Below are positions 1 to 7,508 of a DNA stretch of 64,000 nucleotides, in pieces (position 1 is the first letter of the stretch; every line of letters begins with the position of its first letter). A model generated the notes under the pieces. The model saw only the letters and a list, made by a program, of their open reading frames with translations, searched no databases and was not told the DNA's origin. The position numbers and the translations under genes are program-made. The stretch is from Hymenobacter glacieicola (GTDB taxonomy: Bacteria > Bacteroidota > Bacteroidia > Cytophagales > Hymenobacteraceae): contig NZ_BMGS01000002.1 in assembly GCF_014640315.1 (NCBI RefSeq), positions 62,001 to 126,000 of the forward strand. The letters are read 5' to 3'.

Positions 1-2
1 TG

Positions 3-572
3 CACGTGACCAAGGTGGTAGCCGACAACTTCGGTGGGGCCTTTGCCGCTACGGAGCACCTGATTCAGAGTGGCCGCAAGCGGATTGCCCACCTTACCAT
101 TCAGCCCTGGCTGAGCATCACCCAGGAGCGCCTGGCCGGCTACCGCGCCGCGCTGGAAAAGTACGGCTTGGAGTTCGACGAAAGTCTGATGCGCTACGGT
201 AGCTTCGGCCCCGACGAGGTAGGCCCCATGGTAGACGACCTAATGCGCCTACCTTCCCCACCCGACGCGTTTTTCACCGCCTCCGACCGCCTGGCCGTGG
301 GCTGCCTGCAGGCCCTGCGCCAGCGTAACCTGCACATTCCCGAGGACGTGTCCCTGATTGGCTTCACCAACCTCAACGTGGCCGACCTGCTGGCCCCGCC
401 CCTGAGCACGGTAGTGCAGCCGGCCCAGGAAATCGGGCAGCTAGCCGCCGAGCGCCTCATCGACCAGATTGAGCGCAAGCACCGCGCCCTCCCCATCGAA
501 ACCGTCAAAATCCCCACCGAACTAATCGTACGCAGTTCCACGATGACAAATAGTGAGATGGTGAAATTGTGA
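3..572 (+). CDS. LacI-family transcriptional regulator, C-terminal part (5' truncated)
   Basis: The reading frame is open from the window edge, so the gene starts outside the window. What is visible is the sugar-binding (periplasmic-binding-protein-like) core of a LacI/GalR regulator: the ADNFGGAFAATEHLI stretch with the following RIAHL segment, the central FTASDRLAVGCLQAL block, and the closing PLSTVVQPAQEIGQLAAERL signature. The N-terminal helix-turn-helix is not in the window. Family members bind palindromic operators and release them when a sugar binds. The gene converges on the pectin-degradation genes that follow on the minus strand, so it may regulate them; a candidate operator lies upstream of that cluster near 7266. 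The stop codon is the first unit of a GTGA microsatellite. Family call is firm; the target is inferred. Confidence 0.9.
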   Translation, partial: HVTKVVADNFGGAFAATEHLIQSGRKRIAHLTIQPWLSITQERLAGYRAALEKYGLEFDESLMRYGSFGPDEVGPMVDDLMRLPSPPDAFFTASDRLAVGCLQALRQRNLHIPEDVSLIGFTNLNVADLLAPPLSTVVQPAQEIGQLAAERLIDQIERKHRALPIETVKIPTELIVRSSTMTNSEMVKL

Positions 573-610
573 GTGAGTGAGTGAGTGAGTGAGTGAGTGA
601 GTGAGTGAGT
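570..610. repeat. (GTGA)n tetranucleotide microsatellite
   Basis: About ten uninterrupted copies of a TGAG/GTGA unit start in the stop codon of the LacI-family gene. The reverse-complement repeat is found at 775-800, so the two tracts form an inverted pair flanking the convergent intergenic region. Copy number is probably prone to slippage. Confidence 0.95.
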
Positions 611-677
611 AAGTTGGCATGGCGAGAAGGCACGACGAAGTCATCCTTCCTCTCATTTCATTCTCCCAAAGCTTACT

Positions 678-728
678 AAAATGACAAGCCCTTGACGCCA
701 ACCCGAACGTCAAGGGCTTGTCACTTTT
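678..728. terminator. Bidirectional hairpin terminator
   Basis: A perfect 16-bp stem (682-697 with 708-723) closes a 10-base loop and is flanked by an A-run on the left and a T-run on the right. It can therefore terminate transcripts from both sides. It sits between the convergent LacI-family and GH43 genes. Confidence 0.8.
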
Positions 729-774
729 CAGAGGGGTAGCACTTTGTGAAGGAAGCATGGCTTCGCCGCACTCC

Positions 775-800
775 TCACTCACTCACTCACTCACTCACTC
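775..800. repeat. (TCAC)n microsatellite, inverted partner
   Basis: Six and a half copies of TCAC, the reverse complement of the 570-610 tract. The stop codon of the minus-strand GH43 gene (787-789) lies inside the repeat, so both convergent genes end in the same microsatellite. Confidence 0.95.
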
Positions 801-2406
801 GGAACCAGTCTACATCGACGCTGCCGGCGTCGTTGGTTTTGCCGGCGCGGGTGCAGAATAGGCCTACTTTAGCCCCGATCCACTTGCCTTCCCGAGCAGT
901 AAACTCGGCGCCCAGGGGCTGAAATTGCTGACCATCAAGGCTGTAGCTGAACTGGCACTTAGCGCCTTCCTGCACGGCTACGCGCAAGTACAGGGGCTGC
1001 TTGCCCGGCACGGTAACGGGGGCCGTGGTGGTTTCGGGGGTGAGCTTGTCGGCGTTTTGGCAGACTACTTGGGTTAGGTGCACCTGGCCGGCTTTGCTGG
1101 TGAGCGTGAGGGCGGCGTAATCGAGCCCCATCATCACGAGGCCCACTTTTTCGCCCTCGAAGCGCGGGGTAAAGGTAAGTTTGGTGGTAACGGTAAATTT
1201 CTCGGCGGGCAGCTTTTGCAGCAGCAGGTTGGGGACTTGCCACAGGTTCTGGTAGCCTTCCGGCAGCGGCACCGAATACAGACGCAGAAAGCCCGCGCTG
1301 CCATTGAGCAGGTGCCAGCCCAGCTGGGGGTTGGCGTGCCACTGCCACTGCAAGCCCAACGTATTACGGCTGAACTCATCGGAGGTAGCGGGCGTGGCCA
1401 AGGGCTGCGGGCCGCCTTTCACGGCGGGCTTGCGGTAGGTAAGCACGGGCTGGCCGGTGCCGTCCCCGTCGGGGTCCTCCCCCATGATGGGCCAGTCGTT
1501 TTGCCAGGTCATGGGCTGCAGGTGTACCACCCGGCCGTAGGCGCCCTGGTCCTGAAAGTGCAGAAACCAGTCCTGCTTGCCATCGGGCGTATCAACCCAG
1601 GCGCCCTGGTGGGGGCCGTTGATGTTGGTTTTGCCTTGGGCTAGCACAATTCGGTCCTCGTAAGGTCCAAACACGGTTTTGGCGCGCAACACCACTTGCC
1701 AGCCGGTAGCTACCCCACCGCCGGGCGCGAAGATGTAGTAATAGCCGTGGCGCTTGTAGAACTTCGGGCCTTCGATGGTCGGGTGCTTGTCGTGCCCATC
1801 GAACACCAGGACCTCATCCCCGAGCAAACGGAGGCCATCGGAACTCATACGACTCACGGCCAGCACGCTTTTAAAGCCCGCCCGGGAGCCCGCAAAACCG
1901 TGCACGAGGTAGGCCTGCCCGTCCTCGTCCCAGAGCGGACAGGGGTCAATCCAGCCCTTGGCTTCTTTGATGCACACGGGCGTGCTCCAGGGCCCGGCCG
2001 GATGCTTGGCCTTCGTGACGAATAGGCCGAGGTCGGGGTCGGGGTAGTAGAGGTAGAATTCCTGGCGGTGGTAGCGAATGGCCGGGGCCCACACGCCGTT
2101 GCCGTGCTGGGGCAGGTCGTAGCGGGCTGGGGGGAGCTGCTGGGTGAAGGCTGCGCCGATGATGGTCCAGTTCACCAGGTCGCGGGAATGCAGGATTTGC
2201 AGGCCCGGCGCGGCGTTAAAACTGGAGGAAGTCAGATAGTAATCGGGCCCCACCCGCACCACATCCGGGTCAGAGTAGTCGGCGTAAAGGACCGGGTTTT
2301 TGTACGTACCGTTGCCCAGGTCCGGCACCCACACTTCCGACAGGGAAGACTGAGCCCAGGAGCCCAGCGGCAACAGAACAAGCAGCAGGGAAAGAAGTCG
2401 GCGCAT
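787..2406 (-). CDS. Glycoside hydrolase family 43 (beta-xylosidase / arabinofuranosidase type)
   Basis: Secreted five-bladed beta-propeller hydrolase, about 539 aa. A signal peptide ends near AQS. The three acidic residues expected of GH43 are visible relative to a start three codons upstream: Asp in YSDPD (about residue 49, base), Asp in GWIDPCP (about 157, pKa modulator) and Glu in TIEGPKF (about 215, acid). The last ~200 residues look like the beta-sandwich often appended to GH43_12-type enzymes. Known members remove xylose or arabinose from plant polysaccharide side chains. The ATG at 2406 (MRRLLSLLLVL) is preferred over an upstream TTG because it opens a standard signal peptide. It is the last gene of a pectin-degradation set on this strand. 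Exact substrate cannot be told from sequence. Confidence 0.88.
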   Translation of the reverse strand: MRRLLSLLLVLLPLGSWAQSSLSEVWVPDLGNGTYKNPVLYADYSDPDVVRVGPDYYLTSSSFNAAPGLQILHSRDLVNWTIIGAAFTQQLPPARYDLPQHGNGVWAPAIRYHRQEFYLYYPDPDLGLFVTKAKHPAGPWSTPVCIKEAKGWIDPCPLWDEDGQAYLVHGFAGSRAGFKSVLAVSRMSSDGLRLLGDEVLVFDGHDKHPTIEGPKFYKRHGYYYIFAPGGGVATGWQVVLRAKTVFGPYEDRIVLAQGKTNINGPHQGAWVDTPDGKQDWFLHFQDQGAYGRVVHLQPMTWQNDWPIMGEDPDGDGTGQPVLTYRKPAVKGGPQPLATPATSDEFSRNTLGLQWQWHANPQLGWHLLNGSAGFLRLYSVPLPEGYQNLWQVPNLLLQKLPAEKFTVTTKLTFTPRFEGEKVGLVMMGLDYAALTLTSKAGQVHLTQVVCQNADKLTPETTTAPVTVPGKQPLYLRVAVQEGAKCQFSYSLDGQQFQPLGAEFTAREGKWIGAKVGLFCTRAGKTNDAGSVDVDWFRVSE

Positions 2407-2444
2407 AGGCAGCAAGGACGGGGTAGCGAAAAAGCAGGCAGACC

Positions 2445-2518
2445 TGTCATTCCGACGCAGGAGGAATCTGGGTTAGTTATCTAATCTTGACTCAGATTCC
2501 TCCTGCGTCGGAATGACA
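2445..2518. repeat. Intergenic palindromic repeat with 26-bp arms
   Basis: Arms 2445-2470 and 2493-2518 are perfect inverted copies around a 22-base loop and contain the core CATTCCGACGCAGGAGG. The element fills most of the gap between the GH43 and GH105 genes. I associate this core with dispersed intergenic repeats in Hymenobacter genomes, but could not search. It could act as an mRNA-stabilising or terminating hairpin within the operon. Confidence 0.9.
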
Positions 2519-2577
2519 CGAAGCAGCGCGCCCCGCCAACTGCTCCACTCACCAGAGCCGGTTGCCGGAGCTCAGCG

Positions 2578-4518
2578 TTACTTGCGACCGGCCTGTTGCA
2601 GCAGCCAGGTGGCCAGGTCCTTGGCTGCCTGAAAGTTCTGGTACTCGGCCGGAATCTTGCGGCCGTCCACGTACTCGTTGTACAGCCACGGGTCACCCAC
2701 GGCGAAGACCGTCCCCTTGCCTACCTTGGCCGTGGCCATGATAACGCTGCCGCCTTGGCTGATGAGGGGCTGAGCCGGGGCTTTTACTTCCAGCGGGGCC
2801 AGCTCCTTGATGTAGGCGGCGCGGGCATTCTTGAATACGGCAGTACCAGCCGGCAGCCCTACCCTCCCCTGCTCAAACTGAGTGCCCTTCACCATGTTCA
2901 GGTTCTGGCTTTTAAACTGAATACCAAAGGCCTGGGCCAGGGTGTTGAAGCGCGGAATTTCGCAGTTGCTAGTGTCGTTGGCCATGAGCACCAGTGTGCC
3001 ACCATCCTGCACCCACTTGGTCAGGGCCTGCACGTCGGCGGGCTGCACGAAGTTGGGCCGGGGCGTTTCCTTTTTGGTGTCGGGGTCCACGATGATGTAG
3101 ACGGCAACGCCCTTGAGGGAGGTAGCCGTAGGCGCGGTGGTAACCGTAGCGGTTTTGGCGCCCAGGTCGCGGAATTGCTGGCCCCAGAAGTAGAAGCCGC
3201 CGTGGGTGCGCTCGTCCCAGGTATAGTGCCAGGTTTCCTGCTGGCCGCTCAGGGCATTCTTGCGCAGCTCATGGTTGAAGTAGTTGTCGACGGCCACCGT
3301 TTTGCCCTTGCCCAGGCTGCTTTCGGCGGCAACTTCCATTTCCAGACTGGCCAGAATAAACGGCCCTACTCCCTTCAAATCGTTTTTGCGCAGAGGCTCG
3401 GAGAGGTAGTACTCGTAGCTTCCGTCGCGGTAGGGCTTGCCGCCCAAGCCGCCTACGCTTACGGTGCCGGTGAAGGCCAGCGCGTTATTGGCTTCCGTGG
3501 CTACAAACTGCTTGAGCAGGCCCTCGTAGCCTTTGCGGGCCACGTCGGCGTACTTTTTATCGAGGTAGCCCAGGCGCACGCCCTTCTGCAGGAAGTACAC
3601 AAACATGCTGCTTCCTGAGGCCTCTTGGTAGTTGCCCTTGCGCGCGGCTTGGTCTACTACCAGGGCCCAGGTGCCGGTTTTCGGGTCCTGATATTTGGCC
3701 AGCACCGGGGCCAGGCGCTGCACGTTTTTGATGAGCTGCGGGCGCTGGGGGTGGTCCTGGGGGAAGTAGTCGAGCACGTCCACCAGGGCCATGGCGTACC
3801 AGCCCATGCCCCGGTCCCAGAAGTTCGGCGACTGACCCGTTTGCTTGTTGGCCCACTGCTGCTCCCGGCTCTCGTCGTAGCCGTGGTAGAGCAAGCCGGT
3901 TTTGGGGTCTACTAGGTTTTTCTCGATGAGGGCAAACTGCTGGGCTATATCATCGAAACCCGCCGGCTGGTGGAAGGCCTTGCTGTACTCGGCGTAGAAG
4001 GGCTCGGCCATGTAGAGGCCATCCAGCCACATCTGGTTGGGGTAGACTTTCTTGTGCCAGAAGCCGCCCGCTTTAGTCCGCGGCTGCCCTTCCAGCTGTT
4101 TCCGAAGCAGTTGCGCCGCCTTCTGGTACTTCTCGGCCTGGGGCACCGACAGCTGACTGAGCGTGAGCAGAACGTGGCCGGTGGTCAGGTTGTCGAGGTT
4201 ATAGTCCTCCAGCTTGTAGGTCCGGATGCTGCCATCGGGGCGCACAAACTGGTCGAGGTCTTTCTGGATGTAGGTGAAGTAGCGGGCGTCGCCGGTGCGC
4301 TGCCACACCCGCTCCAGGGCCTTCAGCATCAGCCCCTGCTCGTAGTCCCAGCGGGCCGTTTTGCGGTTACCGATAACAATGGAATCGGGGTGCCAGCTGA
4401 TAAAGGCGTCCGCCATGCGCTGCGACATCGGCCTTGCCGGCGCGGCGGGCGTAGTTTGGGCCTGGGTTGATAGGGAAGCGAGCAGCAGACCGGAAAGGAA
4501 AAAGCGGCGGGAGAGCAT
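2578..4518 (-). CDS. Unsaturated rhamnogalacturonyl hydrolase (GH105) with C-terminal GATase-like domain
   Basis: About 646 aa, exported (signal peptide RRFFLSGLLLASLSTQAQ). The first ~390 residues match the GH105/YteR alpha/alpha-barrel: a WDYEQGLMLKALERVW segment, MWLDGLYMAEPFYAEY with the catalytic-region Asp, FWDRGMGWYAMALVD and the EASGSSMFVYFL stretch. Family enzymes cleave unsaturated galacturonyl-rhamnose units released by pectate or rhamnogalacturonan lyases. The last ~220 residues form a separate domain (SLKGVAVYIIVDPDTKKE, TLVLMANDTSN, GKGTVFAVGDPWLYNE) resembling the DUF4350/glutamine-amidotransferase-like fold found on Bacteroidota pectin enzymes; its role is unknown. The ATG at 4518 is chosen over a TTG two codons upstream. 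Lies between GH43 and CE12-GH28, same strand. Confidence 0.9.
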   Translation of the reverse strand: MLSRRFFLSGLLLASLSTQAQTTPAAPARPMSQRMADAFISWHPDSIVIGNRKTARWDYEQGLMLKALERVWQRTGDARYFTYIQKDLDQFVRPDGSIRTYKLEDYNLDNLTTGHVLLTLSQLSVPQAEKYQKAAQLLRKQLEGQPRTKAGGFWHKKVYPNQMWLDGLYMAEPFYAEYSKAFHQPAGFDDIAQQFALIEKNLVDPKTGLLYHGYDESREQQWANKQTGQSPNFWDRGMGWYAMALVDVLDYFPQDHPQRPQLIKNVQRLAPVLAKYQDPKTGTWALVVDQAARKGNYQEASGSSMFVYFLQKGVRLGYLDKKYADVARKGYEGLLKQFVATEANNALAFTGTVSVGGLGGKPYRDGSYEYYLSEPLRKNDLKGVGPFILASLEMEVAAESSLGKGKTVAVDNYFNHELRKNALSGQQETWHYTWDERTHGGFYFWGQQFRDLGAKTATVTTAPTATSLKGVAVYIIVDPDTKKETPRPNFVQPADVQALTKWVQDGGTLVLMANDTSNCEIPRFNTLAQAFGIQFKSQNLNMVKGTQFEQGRVGLPAGTAVFKNARAAYIKELAPLEVKAPAQPLISQGGSVIMATAKVGKGTVFAVGDPWLYNEYVDGRKIPAEYQNFQAAKDLATWLLQQAGRK

Positions 4519-4551
4519 GGGCAAGGAATAGCGCGTTGGGAGTTTTTAATA

Positions 4552-4751
4552 AATGCTTCGTTCTGGCGGGCGCCTCACCCCCCGGCCCCCTCTCCAGGGG
4601 GAGCCTGACGATTTAGCTGATGGCTAGTAGCTGTTAGCTCCGGTTCTGAAAAGAAGCTGATAGCTACTAGCTAACAGCTTCGGTAAAGGCTCCCCCTCTC
4701 CTTTTTCGGAGAGGGGGCCGGGGGGTGAGGCACCCTTCCCAACGAAGCATT
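4552..4751. repeat. Composite 200-bp intergenic inverted repeat
   Basis: Nested inverted arms: 4552-4562 with 4741-4751 (11 bp), 4572-4595 with 4708-4731 (24 bp, core CACCCCCCGGCCCCC), and 4596-4606 with 4687-4697 (11 bp). In the centre two related AGCTGAT...TAGCT motifs repeat directly. The right outer arm reaches the 3' edge of the CE12-GH28 gene. The whole gap between two pectinase genes is this element. Confidence 0.9.
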
Positions 4752-7091
4752 CTACAGTTTCGACACCGTCACCACCTTCTTGGCTACCTTATCCCCCGTT
4801 TCCAGGCCTTTTTTGGCGGCTTTCGTGTCGGTGTTGCGCAACACGACGGCTTTGCTGCGGGCACCCGTCACGCGCAGCAGCAAATCGGAGCCAGGCGTGT
4901 AGCGGATGTTGTCGAGGCTGATGTTGCGGCTGTTCTGCACCTCCAGTACAGGGTTGGTTTGCTTGGAAAGCAGGGTCACGTTTTTGAGACGGATGCCGTC
5001 GGCTTCCTGGCACACGAGGCCCTTGGTGCACTCCAGCACCGTATTTTCGATGTCCACGTCTTTGATTGACATTTCCGGCAGACCGCGCACCAAAATACCC
5101 GTGTTAGCGCCCTTGCAAGTCACGTTCTTGATGCGAAAGCCGCGGAACTGCGGGGTGCCCTCACCCAAAGGCTCGGCCTTGATTTCCGGGATACCGTAGG
5201 CGTCGCCGTTTACCTGCACGGGGTCTTTGGCGGCGTAGTACATATCGAACAGAATGGCCTCGCCGGCAATGTCGGTCATGTCCACGCCATCCACGAAGAT
5301 GTTCTCCACTACCCCACCGCGGCCCCGGGCGGTTTTGAAACGCAGGCCCACGTCGGTACCCATGAAGGTGCAGTTGTTCACGTAAATGTTGCGCGCCCCA
5401 CCCGACATTTCCGAGCCAATCACGAAGCCGCCGTGGGCGTGGTACACTTTCGTGTCGCGAATGATAAAGTTTTCGGTAGGCACGCCGCGCCGGCGGCCTT
5501 CCTCGTCGCGGCCCGACTTAATGCAGATGCCGTCGTCGCCCACGTCGAAGGTGCAGCCTTCCACCAGCCCATTGCGGCACGATTCCAGGTCCAGGGCATC
5601 CGTATTCTGGCCGTACCAGGGGTTGCGGGCCGTCACGTTGCGCAGGGTGATGTTGTCGCAGAGCAAGGGGTGAATGGTCCAGGCCGGGGAGTTCTGAATG
5701 GTGAAGCCTTCGAGCAGAATCTGCTTGCAGCGCTGCAGGCTGAGCATGTTGGGCCGCAGGAAATCCTTGAACTCCTGGTATTTGCTGTAGTCGGGCTGCT
5801 GGCCGGCCGGAATGGTCCAGGGCTTGGTGAGCGTGGAGCCTTTCAGGGAGCTGGCCGAGGGGTACCAGGTCGTGCCCTTCTCATCCACTACCCCACCCGA
5901 CTTCACCAAGCGCTGCCACTGACCAGCGTTGAGCTTTTCCTTTTTCACCATGCGCCACGCGTCGCCGGCCCCATCGAAGGTGCCCTCGCCGGTAATGGCA
6001 ATGTTTTCCAGGTCGTAGCCCGAAATGGGCGACTGGTTGCGCACGGCGTCCTCACCTTCCCAGTTCGTTTTAATAAGCTGGTAGTCGGAGAGCTTGTTGC
6101 TGAACTGCACCAGGGCCCCTTTGGCTACGTGCAGGTTCACGTTGCTTTTCAGCTGAATGGGGCCCGTGAGCCACAACCCACGCGGCACCAGCACTATCCC
6201 ACCCTGCTGGCTGCAAGCCTCAATGGCTTTGCGGAAAGCTTCGGTGTTCAGGGTTTGGCCATCAGCTACGGCGCCGTACTTCGTGATGTTGAAGGTATCC
6301 TTGTTGAAAGTAGGCTGGAGCACCACGGGCAAGTCAAACTGGTACTTGCCGGTAAATGCCAGGGGCTGCAGATGCGAGGCCAAGCCCAGATTCAGCTTTT
6401 TCACATCCTGGGCTACCAGCTGCGCCACCCGCTCGGCCCCGTAGGCCGAGAAGTGGGTGTTGTCAAGCTTGGTGTTGTTGGCCCCGTTCTGGTAGCTCCA
6501 GAACAGGGGCTTGCTGCCGGCGTCGCCAAGCTGGGAGTACAGGGCCCAGCTGGTTTCGTGCAGGTCAATCAGGGGTACTTTTTGGGTTTTGGCTACCTCT
6601 TTTACCACGCCGGGGTAGTCGCCGTGGTCGTCCTTGCGCTTGCCTTGCGCATCGAAGTAGCGGCGGCCGACGGGCGTGAGCAGCACGGGGTTGGCGCCCT
6701 TGGCGCGGGCTTCCTGCACGTAGCGGGTCAGGTTTTGGCGGTAGGCGGTTTGGGGGGCGGCGTAGCGGGCCGTGTCTTCCTGCTTACTGTCGTTGTGGCC
6801 GAACTGAATGAACACCCAGTCGCCGGGCTTTACTTGCTCCAGCACCTTGGCCCAGCGGCCCTCGTGGCGGAAGTTGCGGGTGCTGCGCCCATTCATGGCG
6901 TGGTTCTGAATGGCCACGCCCGCATCAAAATACTGCCGGAAATACATGCCCCAGCCGCGCTCGGCCTTATCCAGGGGCTTGTCCGACATAGTGGAGTCGC
7001 CGACCAGAAAGATGGTGGTCTTGCGGTCATCGGCGGCCGGGCGGAAAGCCAGCAGCGCAACGGCCAGGAGCAGAACGGCAAATTGTTTCAT
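4752..7091 (-). CDS. Rhamnogalacturonan acetylesterase (CE12) - polygalacturonase (GH28) fusion
   Basis: Two pectinase domains in one 779-aa exported protein. After a signal peptide, residues ~25-250 are an SGNH esterase: GDST with Ser33 as nucleophile, the MNGRST block, QFGHND, and a C-terminal DNTHFSAYGAERVA with the catalytic Asp/His pair. This is the CE12 rhamnogalacturonan acetylesterase type. From ~265 on is a GH28 right-handed beta-helix: the ITKYGAVADG start, then the catalytic signatures GQNTDALDLES, VGDDGICIKSG, HGGFVIGSEMSGG and LRFKTARGRGG. Deacetylation by the first domain would expose galacturonan to the second. Both active sites look intact. It is the first gene of the minus-strand pectin set, with the candidate operator and promoter region upstream at 7100-7350. 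Confidence 0.92.
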   Translation of the reverse strand: MKQFAVLLLAVALLAFRPAADDRKTTIFLVGDSTMSDKPLDKAERGWGMYFRQYFDAGVAIQNHAMNGRSTRNFRHEGRWAKVLEQVKPGDWVFIQFGHNDSKQEDTARYAAPQTAYRQNLTRYVQEARAKGANPVLLTPVGRRYFDAQGKRKDDHGDYPGVVKEVAKTQKVPLIDLHETSWALYSQLGDAGSKPLFWSYQNGANNTKLDNTHFSAYGAERVAQLVAQDVKKLNLGLASHLQPLAFTGKYQFDLPVVLQPTFNKDTFNITKYGAVADGQTLNTEAFRKAIEACSQQGGIVLVPRGLWLTGPIQLKSNVNLHVAKGALVQFSNKLSDYQLIKTNWEGEDAVRNQSPISGYDLENIAITGEGTFDGAGDAWRMVKKEKLNAGQWQRLVKSGGVVDEKGTTWYPSASSLKGSTLTKPWTIPAGQQPDYSKYQEFKDFLRPNMLSLQRCKQILLEGFTIQNSPAWTIHPLLCDNITLRNVTARNPWYGQNTDALDLESCRNGLVEGCTFDVGDDGICIKSGRDEEGRRRGVPTENFIIRDTKVYHAHGGFVIGSEMSGGARNIYVNNCTFMGTDVGLRFKTARGRGGVVENIFVDGVDMTDIAGEAILFDMYYAAKDPVQVNGDAYGIPEIKAEPLGEGTPQFRGFRIKNVTCKGANTGILVRGLPEMSIKDVDIENTVLECTKGLVCQEADGIRLKNVTLLSKQTNPVLEVQNSRNISLDNIRYTPGSDLLLRVTGARSKAVVLRNTDTKAAKKGLETGDKVAKKVVTVSKL

Positions 7092-7262
7092 ACAGAGCAG
7101 GTGGGAAGGAATTCAGAAACCAGACACGCTGGCTCAGGCTGCACCCGGGAAAAGGAGTTTTCCGTGACCCGGCGCGGGTGAGTGAGTGCTGAATACGTGT
7201 TAAGGTTAGCGGAATAGTTGGCCTACCCTGCACCCCGGCCCCGCAATTTTTGCGCAATCGTT

Positions 7263-7280
7263 ATCGGGAACGTTCCCAAT
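7263..7280. promoter_or_regulatory. LacI-family-type operator palindrome
   Basis: A perfect 12-base palindrome GGGAACGTTCCC (7266-7277), with matching outer bases, has the central CG step typical of LacI/GalR operators. It lies about 175 bases upstream of the CE12-GH28 start, in the only regulatory gap in front of the pectin genes. The LacI-family regulator at the left edge is the obvious candidate ligand. Inferred. Confidence 0.5.
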
Positions 7281-7400
7281 GCCTGCAGTGGTACTAATTG
7301 CTACAGGTAAACGGCCCTTGCTACTACCATATTTGCCTTACGTGCCTTCTGGTTTGGCTTATTGGAATGGGTAGCCAAATTGCACTTCCCGCCCGCCCAC

Positions 7401-7433
7401 AAAAAAAGAGTGCGGCCGAAGCACGCACTCTTT
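7401..7433 (-). terminator. Rho-independent terminator of the DUF1111 gene
   Basis: Ten-base stem (7405-7414 with 7424-7433, AAAGAGTGCG and its complement) followed on the minus strand by a run of seven T. It is 75 bases beyond the stop of the DUF1111 gene. Confidence 0.85.
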
Positions 7434-7508
7434 ACAGTTGAAATTCTAACGCTACAGATTCCTAGGCAGCCAGGCAATTTGCGCTGCCGTGGAAGTTCTG
7501 CGGGTTAC

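Noticed and set aside
522..782. 86-codon minus-strand frame with a repeated SLTH peptide
   Set aside because: The peptide is only the translation of the GTGA microsatellite.
2481..2696. 71-codon minus-strand frame ending RRRRNLSQD
   Set aside because: Encoded by the intergenic palindrome and the antisense-frame of GH105; not a gene.
5433..7181. 582-codon plus-strand frame antisense to the CE12-GH28 gene
   Set aside because: Long antisense frames arise from third-position GC bias. The minus-strand protein has two intact enzyme domains.
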